Below are positions 42,886-52,344 of a stretch of DNA of 64,000 nucleotides, in pieces. The translations under genes and the position numbers were made by a program. Location: positions 1 to 64,000 of the forward strand of contig SUVY01000006.1 of NCBI GenBank assembly GCA_015061775.1, given 5' to 3'. The notes beneath the pieces are model-generated. The model was not told where the DNA came from and did no database searches. It saw nothing but the letters and a program-made list of their open reading frames with translations. This DNA is from Lentisphaerota bacterium. GTDB taxonomy: Bacteria; Verrucomicrobiota; Lentisphaeria; Victivallales; Victivallaceae. Position 1 is the stretch's first letter, and each line of letters opens with the position of its first letter.

Positions 42886-45486
42886 ATGGGATCGGTGACA
42901 AATACGCCGCGCAGCGTACTTGCTGCAGTGCTGGCTGCCGGATTGTTTGCGGCATTTTCCGGTGAAGCGGCTCCGGCTGAGAAAAAAGCCGGGGCATCGC
43001 AGTATCCGGTGAGCAACAAACACCGCAGCAAGAACTTGAAGAACTACGCCGAACAGGACAGTATCCTTGCCAAGGCTCGTGAAGCTCTCAAAAATGAGAA
43101 ATTTGCGAATGCAGTGGAGGGTTATGAAGAGGTTAAATCCATTCTTGAGCTCGAGATCAAAGAGGTCGATTCGGCTATTTCCAAGGCCCGCTACAAGCAG
43201 GTGCAGGAAGAGTTGTTCCGCGCGAAACGCCTCTGGGGAGCAAGTCTCATGCGTATTGCCCGCCTTGCCGCTGCCGATAAACGTTACGATGATGCTATCC
43301 GTATCGCTTCTGAGGCTGGTGCACGTGACCCCTATGGAAAGGCTGAGCAGGAGCAGTTCATCGATTACTGCGAAGGCATGAAGAAGAATATCCAGCTTGA
43401 GCAGGACAGAAGCATATCCCAGTACAGCGAGGAGCTTAAAGCAAGAGACGAGCGTATCAAGCGTTATCTTGCCAACGCGCGTTCTTTCTATAAGGCACGC
43501 GATTATATGGCTGCCATCACCGAAGTCGAGAAAATCTACTTGCTCGATCCCACAAATGTAGATGCTATCGACCTTTCCGGAAAAGCCTACCGCAAGCTCT
43601 ATTATGTCGCCGATCAGCGCGGACGTATGAATTCCGCGAGAGCCGTTGCCGTTTCAAGCTGGCAGTGGGTCGAGCCCGTGTTCAGTGTCACCGGAACCGA
43701 AAAAGCTCCCCAGTCCGCCGCGAAGAAGGGCGAGAACTCCGGAGCTGAGCGTCTTGAGCAGATCATTTTCCCGTCAGTTGAGCTGGATGAGGCTTCTCTG
43801 CAGGACGTCATCAGCTTTATCCAGGATCGCAGCAAGAGATATGCCAAGGACGGTCTCGGCGGAGTTGTGATCGAAAGCAACCTGCCTGCCGGTGCAAACG
43901 AAGTCACCGTGTCTATGGCACTCAAGAACGTTCCGCTCAGCACCATCCTGCGCGTGCTCTGCCTCAAAGCAGGTGCGTGGAGCGAAGTGTTCCGCGATGG
44001 AGTCAAATATACCGTCGGCGACGAAGGCCGCCGTATCACCCTTACTTCCGGAAGTGCCCAGGGCGGAATGAGTGAAAAGATCTTCTCCGTTCCGGATGTG
44101 CTCTACCGTATGGTTTCCGGCGAGGCGGAGGGCGGAGCATCCGCCGCAGTTGATATTGCGTCTGAGGCTCCTGCCGCACCTGCTGACGGCGAAGGCGGCG
44201 GAGATGAAGGCAGCGGAGAAGAGGGCAGCGGAGACGGCGGTGCTCAGGCAGCGCTTTCTAACGTTGCATCATCGTCCGCTTCAAGCGGTGGACAGCAGAC
44301 CCTGTCCGGAGACAAGTGGAAAGATTGTTTCAGAAACTGGCTGGTTCCCTTCCCCGAAGGTTCATCAGTTTATCACCACGCTGCGCGCGGCGAGATCATT
44401 GTCCGCAACACTCCTGAAAACCTGCAGCTGCTGGAAGTCATCATCGGACAGATCCAGAGCATGACCGACCCGCTGGTCATGATCGAAGTCAAGGCCGTTG
44501 AGATCAGTGAGAGCGATTATCAGGAGCTCGGATTCGACTGGTCGATCGCCAACGTCGGAATATACAATACGCAGTCCGGAGAAAGCACCGGAGCCAACGC
44601 CATCCTCGGAGCCACCAACAAGAACAGCCAGTGGTTCCTTGAGCAGGGTGTCAACACTCTGCTCGGCGGAACACTCTCTCCGACCCGCAGTCTCAGCACT
44701 CCGATCGTCAAGAATTGGAACATCTTCTCAAGTCTCTTCGGAACTCAGACTCCGTTCGGATCAGATATTCCGTTCACCGTCAATTTGACCATCAACGCTC
44801 TGTGTCAGAACAACCGCACCGAGACGGTCAGCGCTCCGAAAATCATCACCAAAGCCACTCCCGGAAAGGGCGACGACAACCGCGCGATCGTCAACATGGG
44901 TAAGAGCTACTACTTCCCCGAGAGCTGGGATGAGCTTGAAGTCGATATCGAATCGACCGAGAACATCACCAACGTCACGATCACTCCTCCGCAGCCCGAC
45001 TTCGGAGACTCTACCTTCGTCGGTATGCAGTTCAACGTCAAACCCCGTCTGCTCTCTGACAACAAGACCCTTGAAGTTCAGCTCAAGGTCAATGCCAGCA
45101 GCTATGCGGTTCTCGAAGGCTCCGAGGAGATGCCTGAGGATAAGTGGAACCTGCACGTCATCGGAACCCGTGACGGCAAGGCTTTCGACTGGGTTTACCC
45201 GATCTTCATGCCCCGCTTCTACAAACGTAATCTGGATATCATCACCCATATCATCGACGGCGAGACCATCGTAGTCGGAGGAATGGTTGAGGCTCAGACT
45301 CAGGCAGTCAATGATAAGATCCCGTTCCTCGGCGACCTGCCGCTTGTCGGAAGACTCTTCCAGAGCCAGAGCGAGACCCAGAAGCGCACTAATATGCTGA
45401 TCTTCCTCTCAGCCCGCCTGATGAAGAATGACGGCACTCCGCTTAACAGCAGCAAACCGACCGGCATGCCGGACTTCAACCGTTGA
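42886..45486 (+). CDS. Secretin, Amuc_1098-like type IV pilus outer-membrane protein
   Basis: 866 aa. It starts with a signal peptide (residues 1-28), then a helical TPR-like region (about 45-260), N-domains (about 290-530, interrupted by a Gly/Glu/Ser-rich linker of EGGGDEGSGEEGSGD type near 425-445), and a secretin barrel (about 540-850). LGDLPLVGRLF and QKRTNMLIFLSARL near the end are the secretin signature. It forms the outer-membrane pore. An AAAGGAAAGG ribosome site precedes the ATG. The next gene encodes a second secretin. Confidence 0.8.
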   Translation: MGSVTNTPRSVLAAVLAAGLFAAFSGEAAPAEKKAGASQYPVSNKHRSKNLKNYAEQDSILAKAREALKNEKFANAVEGYEEVKSILELEIKEVDSAISKARYKQVQEELFRAKRLWGASLMRIARLAAADKRYDDAIRIASEAGARDPYGKAEQEQFIDYCEGMKKNIQLEQDRSISQYSEELKARDERIKRYLANARSFYKARDYMAAITEVEKIYLLDPTNVDAIDLSGKAYRKLYYVADQRGRMNSARAVAVSSWQWVEPVFSVTGTEKAPQSAAKKGENSGAERLEQIIFPSVELDEASLQDVISFIQDRSKRYAKDGLGGVVIESNLPAGANEVTVSMALKNVPLSTILRVLCLKAGAWSEVFRDGVKYTVGDEGRRITLTSGSAQGGMSEKIFSVPDVLYRMVSGEAEGGASAAVDIASEAPAAPADGEGGGDEGSGEEGSGDGGAQAALSNVASSSASSGGQQTLSGDKWKDCFRNWLVPFPEGSSVYHHAARGEIIVRNTPENLQLLEVIIGQIQSMTDPLVMIEVKAVEISESDYQELGFDWSIANVGIYNTQSGESTGANAILGATNKNSQWFLEQGVNTLLGGTLSPTRSLSTPIVKNWNIFSSLFGTQTPFGSDIPFTVNLTINALCQNNRTETVSAPKIITKATPGKGDDNRAIVNMGKSYYFPESWDELEVDIESTENITNVTITPPQPDFGDSTFVGMQFNVKPRLLSDNKTLEVQLKVNASSYAVLEGSEEMPEDKWNLHVIGTRDGKAFDWVYPIFMPRFYKRNLDIITHIIDGETIVVGGMVEAQTQAVNDKIPFLGDLPLVGRLFQSQSETQKRTNMLIFLSARLMKNDGTPLNSSKPTGMPDFNR

Positions 45487-45502
45487 TGAGGAGTTTTGAA
45501 AT

Positions 45503-47962
45503 ATGAGAAAAATCAATAAATGCACTGTGATACTCCTCGCCGGTTCAGCATTCCTTGCAGTTTCGGCAAAGGAGAATAAGAGTTCATGGGATAAGAGCGT
45601 TGATAAACAGATCGCAAACGCTCCTGCGCAGTCTGCGCTCACTGAGAGCGATCTGCGCGCCACCCGCAACCGCACGGATATCGGCCGTCAGGAGGTCATC
45701 CAGCGCGGAGATGCCTGGGTCAAACAGGCAAATGCGGCTTTCCAGCGCGGAGAGTTCCATGAGGCTGTAAAACTTTACATCAAGGCGAAACAGGAGTTCT
45801 CCAAGTTCAGTTCTCCGGTGTTTGTACGTCAGATCTCTTTCTGCCAGCGCAGCATCGACAGCTGCTACAACGAGCAGGCTGTGCGCGATATGGCTGAGGC
45901 AGACCGCGTAGCTTCCAACAACGATTTTGAGACTGCTATCAAGATCTGCAAAGAGGCTATCAAATTCTGTCCGGAGCGTGCGGAAGAGCTCGAGGAAAAA
46001 ATCGCTTTCTTCGAGAAGCGCAAAGCCGCTTTCGACTTCGAGCACTCAACTTCGATCGACGTCCTCAATCCCAACAAGAAGGACCAGGACTATCAGATAC
46101 AGATCCTGCTTGAGCAGGGCCGCAAACTGATAACCCAGAGAGAGTATGCCAAGGCTATCGCCAAATTCAACAGCGTTCTTCTTATCGATCCCTACAATGA
46201 CGACGCCAACCAGAACCTGCTCGCCTGCTACAACCGCGTGACCGATCAGGGCAATCAGCGCCGTTACAATACCCGTTACCGTCTGATGAGTGAAGCGGCG
46301 TGGAAATTCTCCTCTCCGGTTCTTCCTGAAGTCAACCAGCCGACCCGCAACCTGCTGGGAACTGCCGGACGACTCAAAGATGGCAGCAAAGTCAGGAGCC
46401 CGCTCGAGGAAAAACTTTCAAAAATCGTGATCAAGTCTCTGGAGCTTCCTGAGATGAGCATCGCCGATGCGATCGCTACCATCAGAAATCAGAGTGTTTC
46501 CAATGATCCCGAGCGTCAGGGAATCAACATCGTCTATCTCGAACCCAAGCAGGCATCCGGAGATACCGCTGCCAAGCCCGCCGCGAACAACGCGGACGGA
46601 GAGGCGGCTCCGGCAGCCAACGATAATGCTGCCGAGGAAGAGGATGCAGGCAAGACCATTCCTCAGATGAACTTCTCCAACCGTACTTTGAAGGAAGTTC
46701 TGGAAGAGATTTGCAAAGCCGCCAAGCTGAGTTCTCCGCGCATTGAGCACGATATCGTGGTGATTTCTCACAAAGAGATTCCAAGCGTGGATCTTGAGAC
46801 CAAGCTTTTCCGCACCGAAATTCCGAACTACCGCGATCCTGTGACATTGCAGAAGCAGTTTGAGAAAGAGTGGAACATTCCGTTCCCGAAGGGAGCTGAG
46901 CTTTACTACCATCCCAACATCTGTACTCTGGTGGTGAAAAACACCCGCCGCAACCTCGATCTTATCGGTGCTGCGCTGGAGAAGTACTACACCGGCAGCG
47001 AAAGCACTCCGATGGTTCAGATCCGACTCAAAGTCATCGAGATCAGCCAGAACGACCTCAACGAGCTCGCGTTCAACTGGTCCTACGGAGTCAATACTGT
47101 TAAGACCTCCAGCACTTCCGAGCAGGATCGTCTCACCAGCAAGACCACTCAGATCGCTGAAAACAATCAGCTTCTGCGTCACTACTTCGATGCCAACAAC
47201 GGCTCCAATGATCCGATCGCCGACCAGACCCTCGGATTCAGCTGGAGCAACAGCGACGGAACCTATTTCAGAGCTTCGATGTACGCCCTCAACCAGGCGG
47301 ACAGCGCAGATACCCTCTATTCACCCCAGGTGACCACTCTGGTCGGAGTTCCTGCGACGGTTTCGATGCAGACTCAGCGTACCTTCCCTGAGGACTGGGA
47401 GCTGATCGACTACGAGACCAGCAGCGAGGGCAACACTCAGATCATCTCAGTGACTCCGTTCCCGAACCTCGACAACGTGCAGAATCTCGGAATGAACTTC
47501 TCTATCACTCCGCGTCTCATCAACAGCACTTCCGGAGAGGGTTCAGAGGGCCGCAAGCTGATCGAGATCAATGCAGACTTCGTCAAGAATCCGATCAAGA
47601 CTTTCAGCGGATGGTACCGTTACGATGCCCGTTACGCCGAGGATGACTCAATCGACGGAGAGTATTACCAGATGCCGATCTTCAACGAGCGTCAGTTCAA
47701 GACTCTGGTCACTCTCTATGATGGAGAGACTGTGCTGCTGACCGGTATGGCAGTCGATACCAACGAGATCGTCCATGACAAGATTCCGATTCTGGGAGAC
47801 ATTCCCTTCATCGGACGCTTCTTCCAGTCTCGCTACACCAAAGCGACCAAGAGCAATCTGCTGGTGTTCGCCACCTGCCGTTTGGTCAAGGCTGACGGAA
47901 CTCCGCTCTATCCGTCATCACAGTCACCCCACGGTGAGTTTGATTTCGGAAGAAATTACTGA
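45503..47962 (+). CDS. Second secretin in tandem
   Basis: 819 aa with the same layout as the gene before it: signal peptide, TPR-like helical region (about 70-260), N-domains (320-500, with an Ala/Asn/Glu-rich linker near 360-385) and a secretin barrel (510-800). LGDIPFIGRFFQSRYTKATKSNLLVF gives the secretin end. Overall identity to the first secretin looks low, so this is an old duplication or a functional partner rather than a recent copy. The gap is 16 bases with GAGGAG upstream. A strong terminator follows. Confidence 0.8.
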   Translation: MRKINKCTVILLAGSAFLAVSAKENKSSWDKSVDKQIANAPAQSALTESDLRATRNRTDIGRQEVIQRGDAWVKQANAAFQRGEFHEAVKLYIKAKQEFSKFSSPVFVRQISFCQRSIDSCYNEQAVRDMAEADRVASNNDFETAIKICKEAIKFCPERAEELEEKIAFFEKRKAAFDFEHSTSIDVLNPNKKDQDYQIQILLEQGRKLITQREYAKAIAKFNSVLLIDPYNDDANQNLLACYNRVTDQGNQRRYNTRYRLMSEAAWKFSSPVLPEVNQPTRNLLGTAGRLKDGSKVRSPLEEKLSKIVIKSLELPEMSIADAIATIRNQSVSNDPERQGINIVYLEPKQASGDTAAKPAANNADGEAAPAANDNAAEEEDAGKTIPQMNFSNRTLKEVLEEICKAAKLSSPRIEHDIVVISHKEIPSVDLETKLFRTEIPNYRDPVTLQKQFEKEWNIPFPKGAELYYHPNICTLVVKNTRRNLDLIGAALEKYYTGSESTPMVQIRLKVIEISQNDLNELAFNWSYGVNTVKTSSTSEQDRLTSKTTQIAENNQLLRHYFDANNGSNDPIADQTLGFSWSNSDGTYFRASMYALNQADSADTLYSPQVTTLVGVPATVSMQTQRTFPEDWELIDYETSSEGNTQIISVTPFPNLDNVQNLGMNFSITPRLINSTSGEGSEGRKLIEINADFVKNPIKTFSGWYRYDARYAEDDSIDGEYYQMPIFNERQFKTLVTLYDGETVLLTGMAVDTNEIVHDKIPILGDIPFIGRFFQSRYTKATKSNLLVFATCRLVKADGTPLYPSSQSPHGEFDFGRNY

Positions 47963-48007
47963 TGATTTTCCGCAGCTGCCAATAGGGAGCAGCGGATAAA
48001 GAGAAAG

Positions 48008-48041
48008 CCCGGAAGCCTTGATTTGAGGTTCCGGGTTTTTT
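48008..48041 (+). terminator. Intrinsic terminator of the pilus-like operon
   Basis: CCCGGAA (48008-48014) pairs with TTCCGGG (48029-48035) and six T follow. It lies 45 bases past the second secretin. The rest of the 311-base gap holds an AT-rich promoter region. Confidence 0.85.
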
Positions 48042-48120
48042 ATTCATTGTGTTAATGTCTCAAATGTTGTGAAGAAAAATGACCGGCGATCCACCGGGGC
48101 AAACAAGCGTATGGCGTATG

Positions 48121-48158
48121 TTGACAAAATATAACGAATGTGCTATATTTAAGCACAT
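48121..48158 (+). promoter_or_regulatory. Promoter with operator-like palindrome (aldo/keto reductase)
   Basis: TTGACA (48121-48126), a 17-base spacer and TATATT (48144-48149) form a near-consensus promoter. ATGTGCT (48138-48144) and AGCACAT (48152-48158) form a perfect 7-bp inverted repeat that covers the -10 box, a typical repressor-site position. The leader to the ATG is about 115 bases. Confidence 0.65.
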
Positions 48159-48273
48159 ATCAAATAACGTTTGTCATCAATTTAAAAATTTTTCACAAAA
48201 ATTGGGACAACATCTATTCATTTGAAATATAGTACAATCAACTGACATCTGTTTCAGTGAGAAGGAGGGTATT

Positions 48274-49269
48274 ATGAGTGATTACACCGCATCCCAAGAC
48301 CGTTACGAGAAACTTGCCGCGCGGCGTTGCGGAAAGAGCGGACTTATACTTCCTGAGGTATCCCTCGGATTGTGGCACAATTTCGGAAGCATCGATGATT
48401 ACTCCAATGCCCGCAATATGCTCAGGACAGCCTTTGATCTCGGAGTTTTCCACTTTGATCTTGCCAATAATTACGGTCCTGAGCCGGGTTCAGCAGAGGA
48501 AAATTTCGGAAAAATATTTACCTCAGACTTCAAAAAATACCGCGATGAGCTCATCCTTTCGACAAAAGCCGGCTACCGCATGTGGAACGGTCCGTTTGGA
48601 GAGTGGGGTTCGCGCAAAAGTCTTATAGCCAGCTGTGACCAGAGTCTCAAGCGTATGCAGGTCGATTATGTGGATATCTTTTACCATCACCGCCCCGACC
48701 CTGATACTCCGATAGAGGAGAGTATGCTCGCGCTCGACCACATCGTCCGCAGCGGAAGGGCTCTCTACGTTGGATTATCCAACTATGAACCGGCAGCCGC
48801 TGAGCAGGCTTTCTCCATTTTGAGCGAGCTGAAAACTCCGGCAGTCATCTATCAGGGGCGGTATAATATGCTGGGACGCAACTGGGAGAGCAACGGCATG
48901 TTCGATATGCTGCGGCGCACTCATAAAGGGGCGATCTGCTTCTCTCCGCTGGCGCAGGGAATATTGAGTTCGCGTTATTTGCATGGAATTCCTGAAAACT
49001 CCCGCGCTGTTCGCAACCACTTTCTCAAGGAGTCATCTATCACTCCTGAATTGCTCGCCAAACTCAACTTGCTTGCCGGAATCGCGCGCCAGAGGGGGCA
49101 GACCCTCTCACAGATGGCCCTTGCGTGGATTTTAAGCCGCAAGGAGGTCACTTCGGTGCTCTGCGGGGCAAGCAGTCCGGAACAGATAGCCGAGACGGTG
49201 AAAGCTCCTTTAAATACGCATTTTACTTCCGATGAGTTGGAGCGCATCGACGCGATCGTCATCGGATGA
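48274..49269 (+). CDS. Aldo/keto reductase, YghZ-like
   Basis: 331 aa. The catalytic tetrad is D62, Y67, K98 and H139 (FDLANNYGPEPGSAEENFGK, STKAGYRMW, IFYHHRPD). The PGSAEENFG segment and length fit the YghZ/L-glyceraldehyde 3-phosphate reductase branch of AKR14, an NADPH-dependent detoxification or sugar-phosphate enzyme. GAAGGAGG precedes the ATG. It is driven by a strong promoter with an operator-like palindrome, so it is probably repressed until some stress or substrate appears. It ends 3 bases from the convergent transporter gene, with no terminator seen between. Confidence 0.88.
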   Translation: MSDYTASQDRYEKLAARRCGKSGLILPEVSLGLWHNFGSIDDYSNARNMLRTAFDLGVFHFDLANNYGPEPGSAEENFGKIFTSDFKKYRDELILSTKAGYRMWNGPFGEWGSRKSLIASCDQSLKRMQVDYVDIFYHHRPDPDTPIEESMLALDHIVRSGRALYVGLSNYEPAAAEQAFSILSELKTPAVIYQGRYNMLGRNWESNGMFDMLRRTHKGAICFSPLAQGILSSRYLHGIPENSRAVRNHFLKESSITPELLAKLNLLAGIARQRGQTLSQMALAWILSRKEVTSVLCGASSPEQIAETVKAPLNTHFTSDELERIDAIVIG

Positions 49270-49272
49270 GCT

Positions 49273-50451
49273 TCAAACGTAGCTCTGGACAAATTTTATT
49301 TCGAGTTTGAGTCCGCTCTGATAGACACTCATGCGGCTTTCGAGAGCCGAGGTGATCTCAGCTTCGCTCAGGATGTAGTTGTGCGGGATAAGCATGTGGA
49401 AAGACAATGCCGTCACTTTGCCGTCACTGTCACGTAACAGCCTGAAATCGTAGAGTTTAAATTCTCCGTCAAACATCGACACCACGTTCTCCATCTTGCT
49501 GCGCCATCCGATGACTTCGGGGTTGGTCTTATTGTAGGGGTCTCCGTGGAGCAGCAGATGGACAGGCAGATGTTTGCCGACTTCTATTTCGGCGTTTTCC
49601 AGAATATCGTGGGCTGAGAAGCGGTCACCATCGCTGGATATTTCAGCGTGGGCGGTGACGTAGTAGGAGCTCTCTCCGTAGTTGTGTATCATGATGTCGT
49701 GCACTCCGTCGATGCCCGGAGAGCTGAGGATGATCCGTTTGATGTCTTCGACCAGAGTGGCGTCCGGAGGTTCTCCCAGAAGTTTGCTTACCGTCTCTTT
49801 CAACACATTCACTCCGCCCCAGAGGATCATCAGTGAGACGATGATACCTGCGTAACCGTCGAGGTGTATTCCGGTGTATCTGGAAATGACAAGAGCCGAG
49901 GTGACCAGCAGAGTTCCGGCGCAGTCGCTGAGGCTGTCTATGGCGGCGGCGCGGATGACGCTCGAGTTGATGAGTTTTGCCACATGGCGGTAAAAGAAAA
50001 AGAGCCAGCATTTTACCAGAGTAGTGGCGAAGAAAAAGATTATAGTTATCAGATTGTAGTTGAGTTTGCGCGGAGTTATCAGAGAGCAGACTGCATCTTT
50101 GAGGAAGGTTATTCCGAGTCCGACGATAAGCAGAGATACTACGAGTCCCGCGACATATTCAGTTCTTCCATGACCGAAGGGATGCTCGGCGTCCGGAGGA
50201 CGGCTCGATATGCGGAAACCTGCTATGGTAATGACTCCTGAACCTGCATCCGAAAGGTTGTTGATGGCGTCGGCGGCGACTGCGATACTGCCGGAGAGGA
50301 TGGCGAGAGTGATTTTGACTATCACCAGCAGGATATTGCAGGCTATTCCGACAACTCCGCTGACGATGCCGCATCGGGTGCGGACTTCACGGCTGAGGCT
50401 TTTCCCGTAAATCCCGGGAACGGCATACTTGAGTATAAGTCTGGTCAACAT
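49273..50451 (-). CDS. Cation diffusion facilitator family transporter
   Basis: 392 aa. It has six membrane segments and the CDF motifs DAINNLSDAGSGVITI and AEHPFGHGRTEYV, which carry the Zn/Mn-binding Asp and His residues. A second pair, DSLSDCAGT, lies in the fifth segment. A C-terminal cytoplasmic domain (about 225-300) plus an extra 90-residue tail is present. It exports a divalent metal against the proton gradient. Its ribosome site overlaps the stop codon of the glycosyltransferase-TPR gene, 9 bases upstream. Confidence 0.88.
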   Translation of the reverse strand: MLTRLILKYAVPGIYGKSLSREVRTRCGIVSGVVGIACNILLVIVKITLAILSGSIAVAADAINNLSDAGSGVITIAGFRISSRPPDAEHPFGHGRTEYVAGLVVSLLIVGLGITFLKDAVCSLITPRKLNYNLITIIFFFATTLVKCWLFFFYRHVAKLINSSVIRAAAIDSLSDCAGTLLVTSALVISRYTGIHLDGYAGIIVSLMILWGGVNVLKETVSKLLGEPPDATLVEDIKRIILSSPGIDGVHDIMIHNYGESSYYVTAHAEISSDGDRFSAHDILENAEIEVGKHLPVHLLLHGDPYNKTNPEVIGWRSKMENVVSMFDGEFKLYDFRLLRDSDGKVTALSFHMLIPHNYILSEAEITSALESRMSVYQSGLKLEIKFVQSYV

Positions 50452-50460
50452 ATATTATAT

Positions 50461-52344
50461 TTACCTCGGGTTGTTTTTCCGGAGCATCATCTGCTGACGC
50501 ATCCGGAGGCGTTTTTGTAACTCATTTTTCATTATTTCGGCGTTGCGCCGGTAATTCATATTTGACGGGTCAAGCCGCGAAGCTCCCTCAAATGCGTCGG
50601 CGGCGAGCCGTATGCGGTTGTTGTACGCGTAGGCGACGGCGAGGGTGTTCCATGCATCCGGCGCATCCGGAAGCAGATTGACTCCGCTTTTAGCCATCTC
50701 AAGGGCATCCTGAAGTCTGCCGCAGCGCAGGAGAAATTTTGCGTAGTTCACCCTGAGCAGTCCTGAGTCGTTTGCGCGTTTGAGAGCCTCTCGGAACAGT
50801 GCATCTGCCGCCTGCGACTGCGGAGTTATCTGAGCAAGGTTCATATAGGCTTCATAACGTTCAGGCTCAAATTTTATTGCGTTGCGGTAACACGCGGCTG
50901 CGTTTGCCGTATCGCCGCGTTTTTCATATATCGCTCCCAGCATGTTATCCACTCCGGAGGGATCATCGTTGCGGCTCTTGACCGATGAGAGCAGATCGAG
51001 GGCCTTGTTGAATTCCCCTTTGCGGTACGCGGCTTCTCCCAGTATGCGGACGGATTCGTGGTCGAGGGAGATCCCGCTCAGCAGAAAGGCTCCTGCTGCT
51101 GCCGATATGACGGCAAATGCCGCCGTCAATTTTTTGGGAAGCAGTACAGTTGAGCAGGCGGCGAAGAGAAAGAGTGACGGATAAGCCGCCAGCCGGTAAC
51201 GTCCGGAAGTGACGGTAATGACGTTTACCGCAAGAACGCTGATAAACAGCAGCCAGAAGAGCGGAGGTATATAATTGAGTTTTTTTCTTACCGCCCATGC
51301 AGCTCCTGCCAGAGCCGAGAGCATGATGAATAAAGTGACGAAGGCTCCGGCTCTGACGGTGAAAGTGCGGTAGAGCAGACCTGCCGGATCAGCGCCTGCG
51401 ATCAACTCTTTGAAGTGAAAAAACATCACCGCCCTGCGGAAAAATCCCGAAATGAAACTGACGGGTTTATCCGTCATATAATTAAAACTTCTGCTGAGGA
51501 ATACGCGGTCGGGAGAAACTCCTTTCTGCTCCGCCTCGCGCTCTGCTTCAAGGTGGAGTTTTCTCCATTGCATTCCCGGACGTATCCGGCAGGTGCCGTC
51601 AGCTCCCTCAGAGTTGCCGAGATAGAAGTTGAAGGCTCCGTTTTCCTGCACGAAACAGAATTTTCCGTAGTGGACACTTTTTGCTGTGATGAACACTCCG
51701 GAAACCGCAACGAAGGCTGCGAGAAATACCGCCGCCTCTCTTTTGCACTTTATTTTAAATAAATAAGCCGCACAGAGCAGTGAAAATATCAGCATTGCTC
51801 CGTGGGTCAGGAGTGCGAATGAGCAAAATACTCCGGCAAGGGCAGAGTAGAAACAGGCCTTCTCTTTGCGTTCCAGGGCAAAATATATCGAGTACATGAC
51901 CGCGGTTGCAAGGGGGATGAGCAGGGTCTCTGATATCAGCTCCGAGGAGTGGAAAAAGAGTATGGGATAGAGTGCGGCAAAACCGAAAAACACGTTTCTT
52001 ATCTTCTGCGGCACATGGTATTTGCCGAGCAGGATATATAGTGCAGCAAACGCTCCGAGGTTGAGTGCGCTCTGAAGTATCCTCAGGAGTGGAATGCTTT
52101 TGAATACCGCAAGGAACGGAGATATAAAGAGCGGATAAAACACTCCGTGGATATCCGGTTTCTCCGGAAATATCCTGCCTGAAATGATTTCCGCTGCGCG
52201 GTCGAAATACTCTCTTACATCTGCTCCTGACGCGATATCGAAGTTGATGAAGTTGGAGTATTCCCACAGATAGAGTATGCGCAAAATCACGCCTGCGCCC
52301 AGCAGAATGAAAAATGTTCTGTGATTTTCAAATATTTTACGCAT
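50461..52344 (-). CDS. Glycosyltransferase-39-like membrane protein with TPR domain
   Basis: 627 aa from the ATG at 52344. The N-terminal 400 residues have about ten membrane segments and the pattern of dolichyl-mannosyltransferase-like (GT39/PMT) proteins (D-I-A-S-G-A-D loop near residue 35). The C-terminal 220 residues are TPR repeats (LGAIYEKRGDTANAAACYRNAIKFEPERYEAYMNLA type). Such fusions transfer sugars from a lipid carrier to proteins or lipids outside the membrane. The acceptor is unknown. It overlaps the CCA gene by 8 bases. Confidence 0.75.
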   Translation of the reverse strand: MRKIFENHRTFFILLGAGVILRILYLWEYSNFINFDIASGADVREYFDRAAEIISGRIFPEKPDIHGVFYPLFISPFLAVFKSIPLLRILQSALNLGAFAALYILLGKYHVPQKIRNVFFGFAALYPILFFHSSELISETLLIPLATAVMYSIYFALERKEKACFYSALAGVFCSFALLTHGAMLIFSLLCAAYLFKIKCKREAAVFLAAFVAVSGVFITAKSVHYGKFCFVQENGAFNFYLGNSEGADGTCRIRPGMQWRKLHLEAEREAEQKGVSPDRVFLSRSFNYMTDKPVSFISGFFRRAVMFFHFKELIAGADPAGLLYRTFTVRAGAFVTLFIMLSALAGAAWAVRKKLNYIPPLFWLLFISVLAVNVITVTSGRYRLAAYPSLFLFAACSTVLLPKKLTAAFAVISAAAGAFLLSGISLDHESVRILGEAAYRKGEFNKALDLLSSVKSRNDDPSGVDNMLGAIYEKRGDTANAAACYRNAIKFEPERYEAYMNLAQITPQSQAADALFREALKRANDSGLLRVNYAKFLLRCGRLQDALEMAKSGVNLLPDAPDAWNTLAVAYAYNNRIRLAADAFEGASRLDPSNMNYRRNAEIMKNELQKRLRMRQQMMLRKNNPR

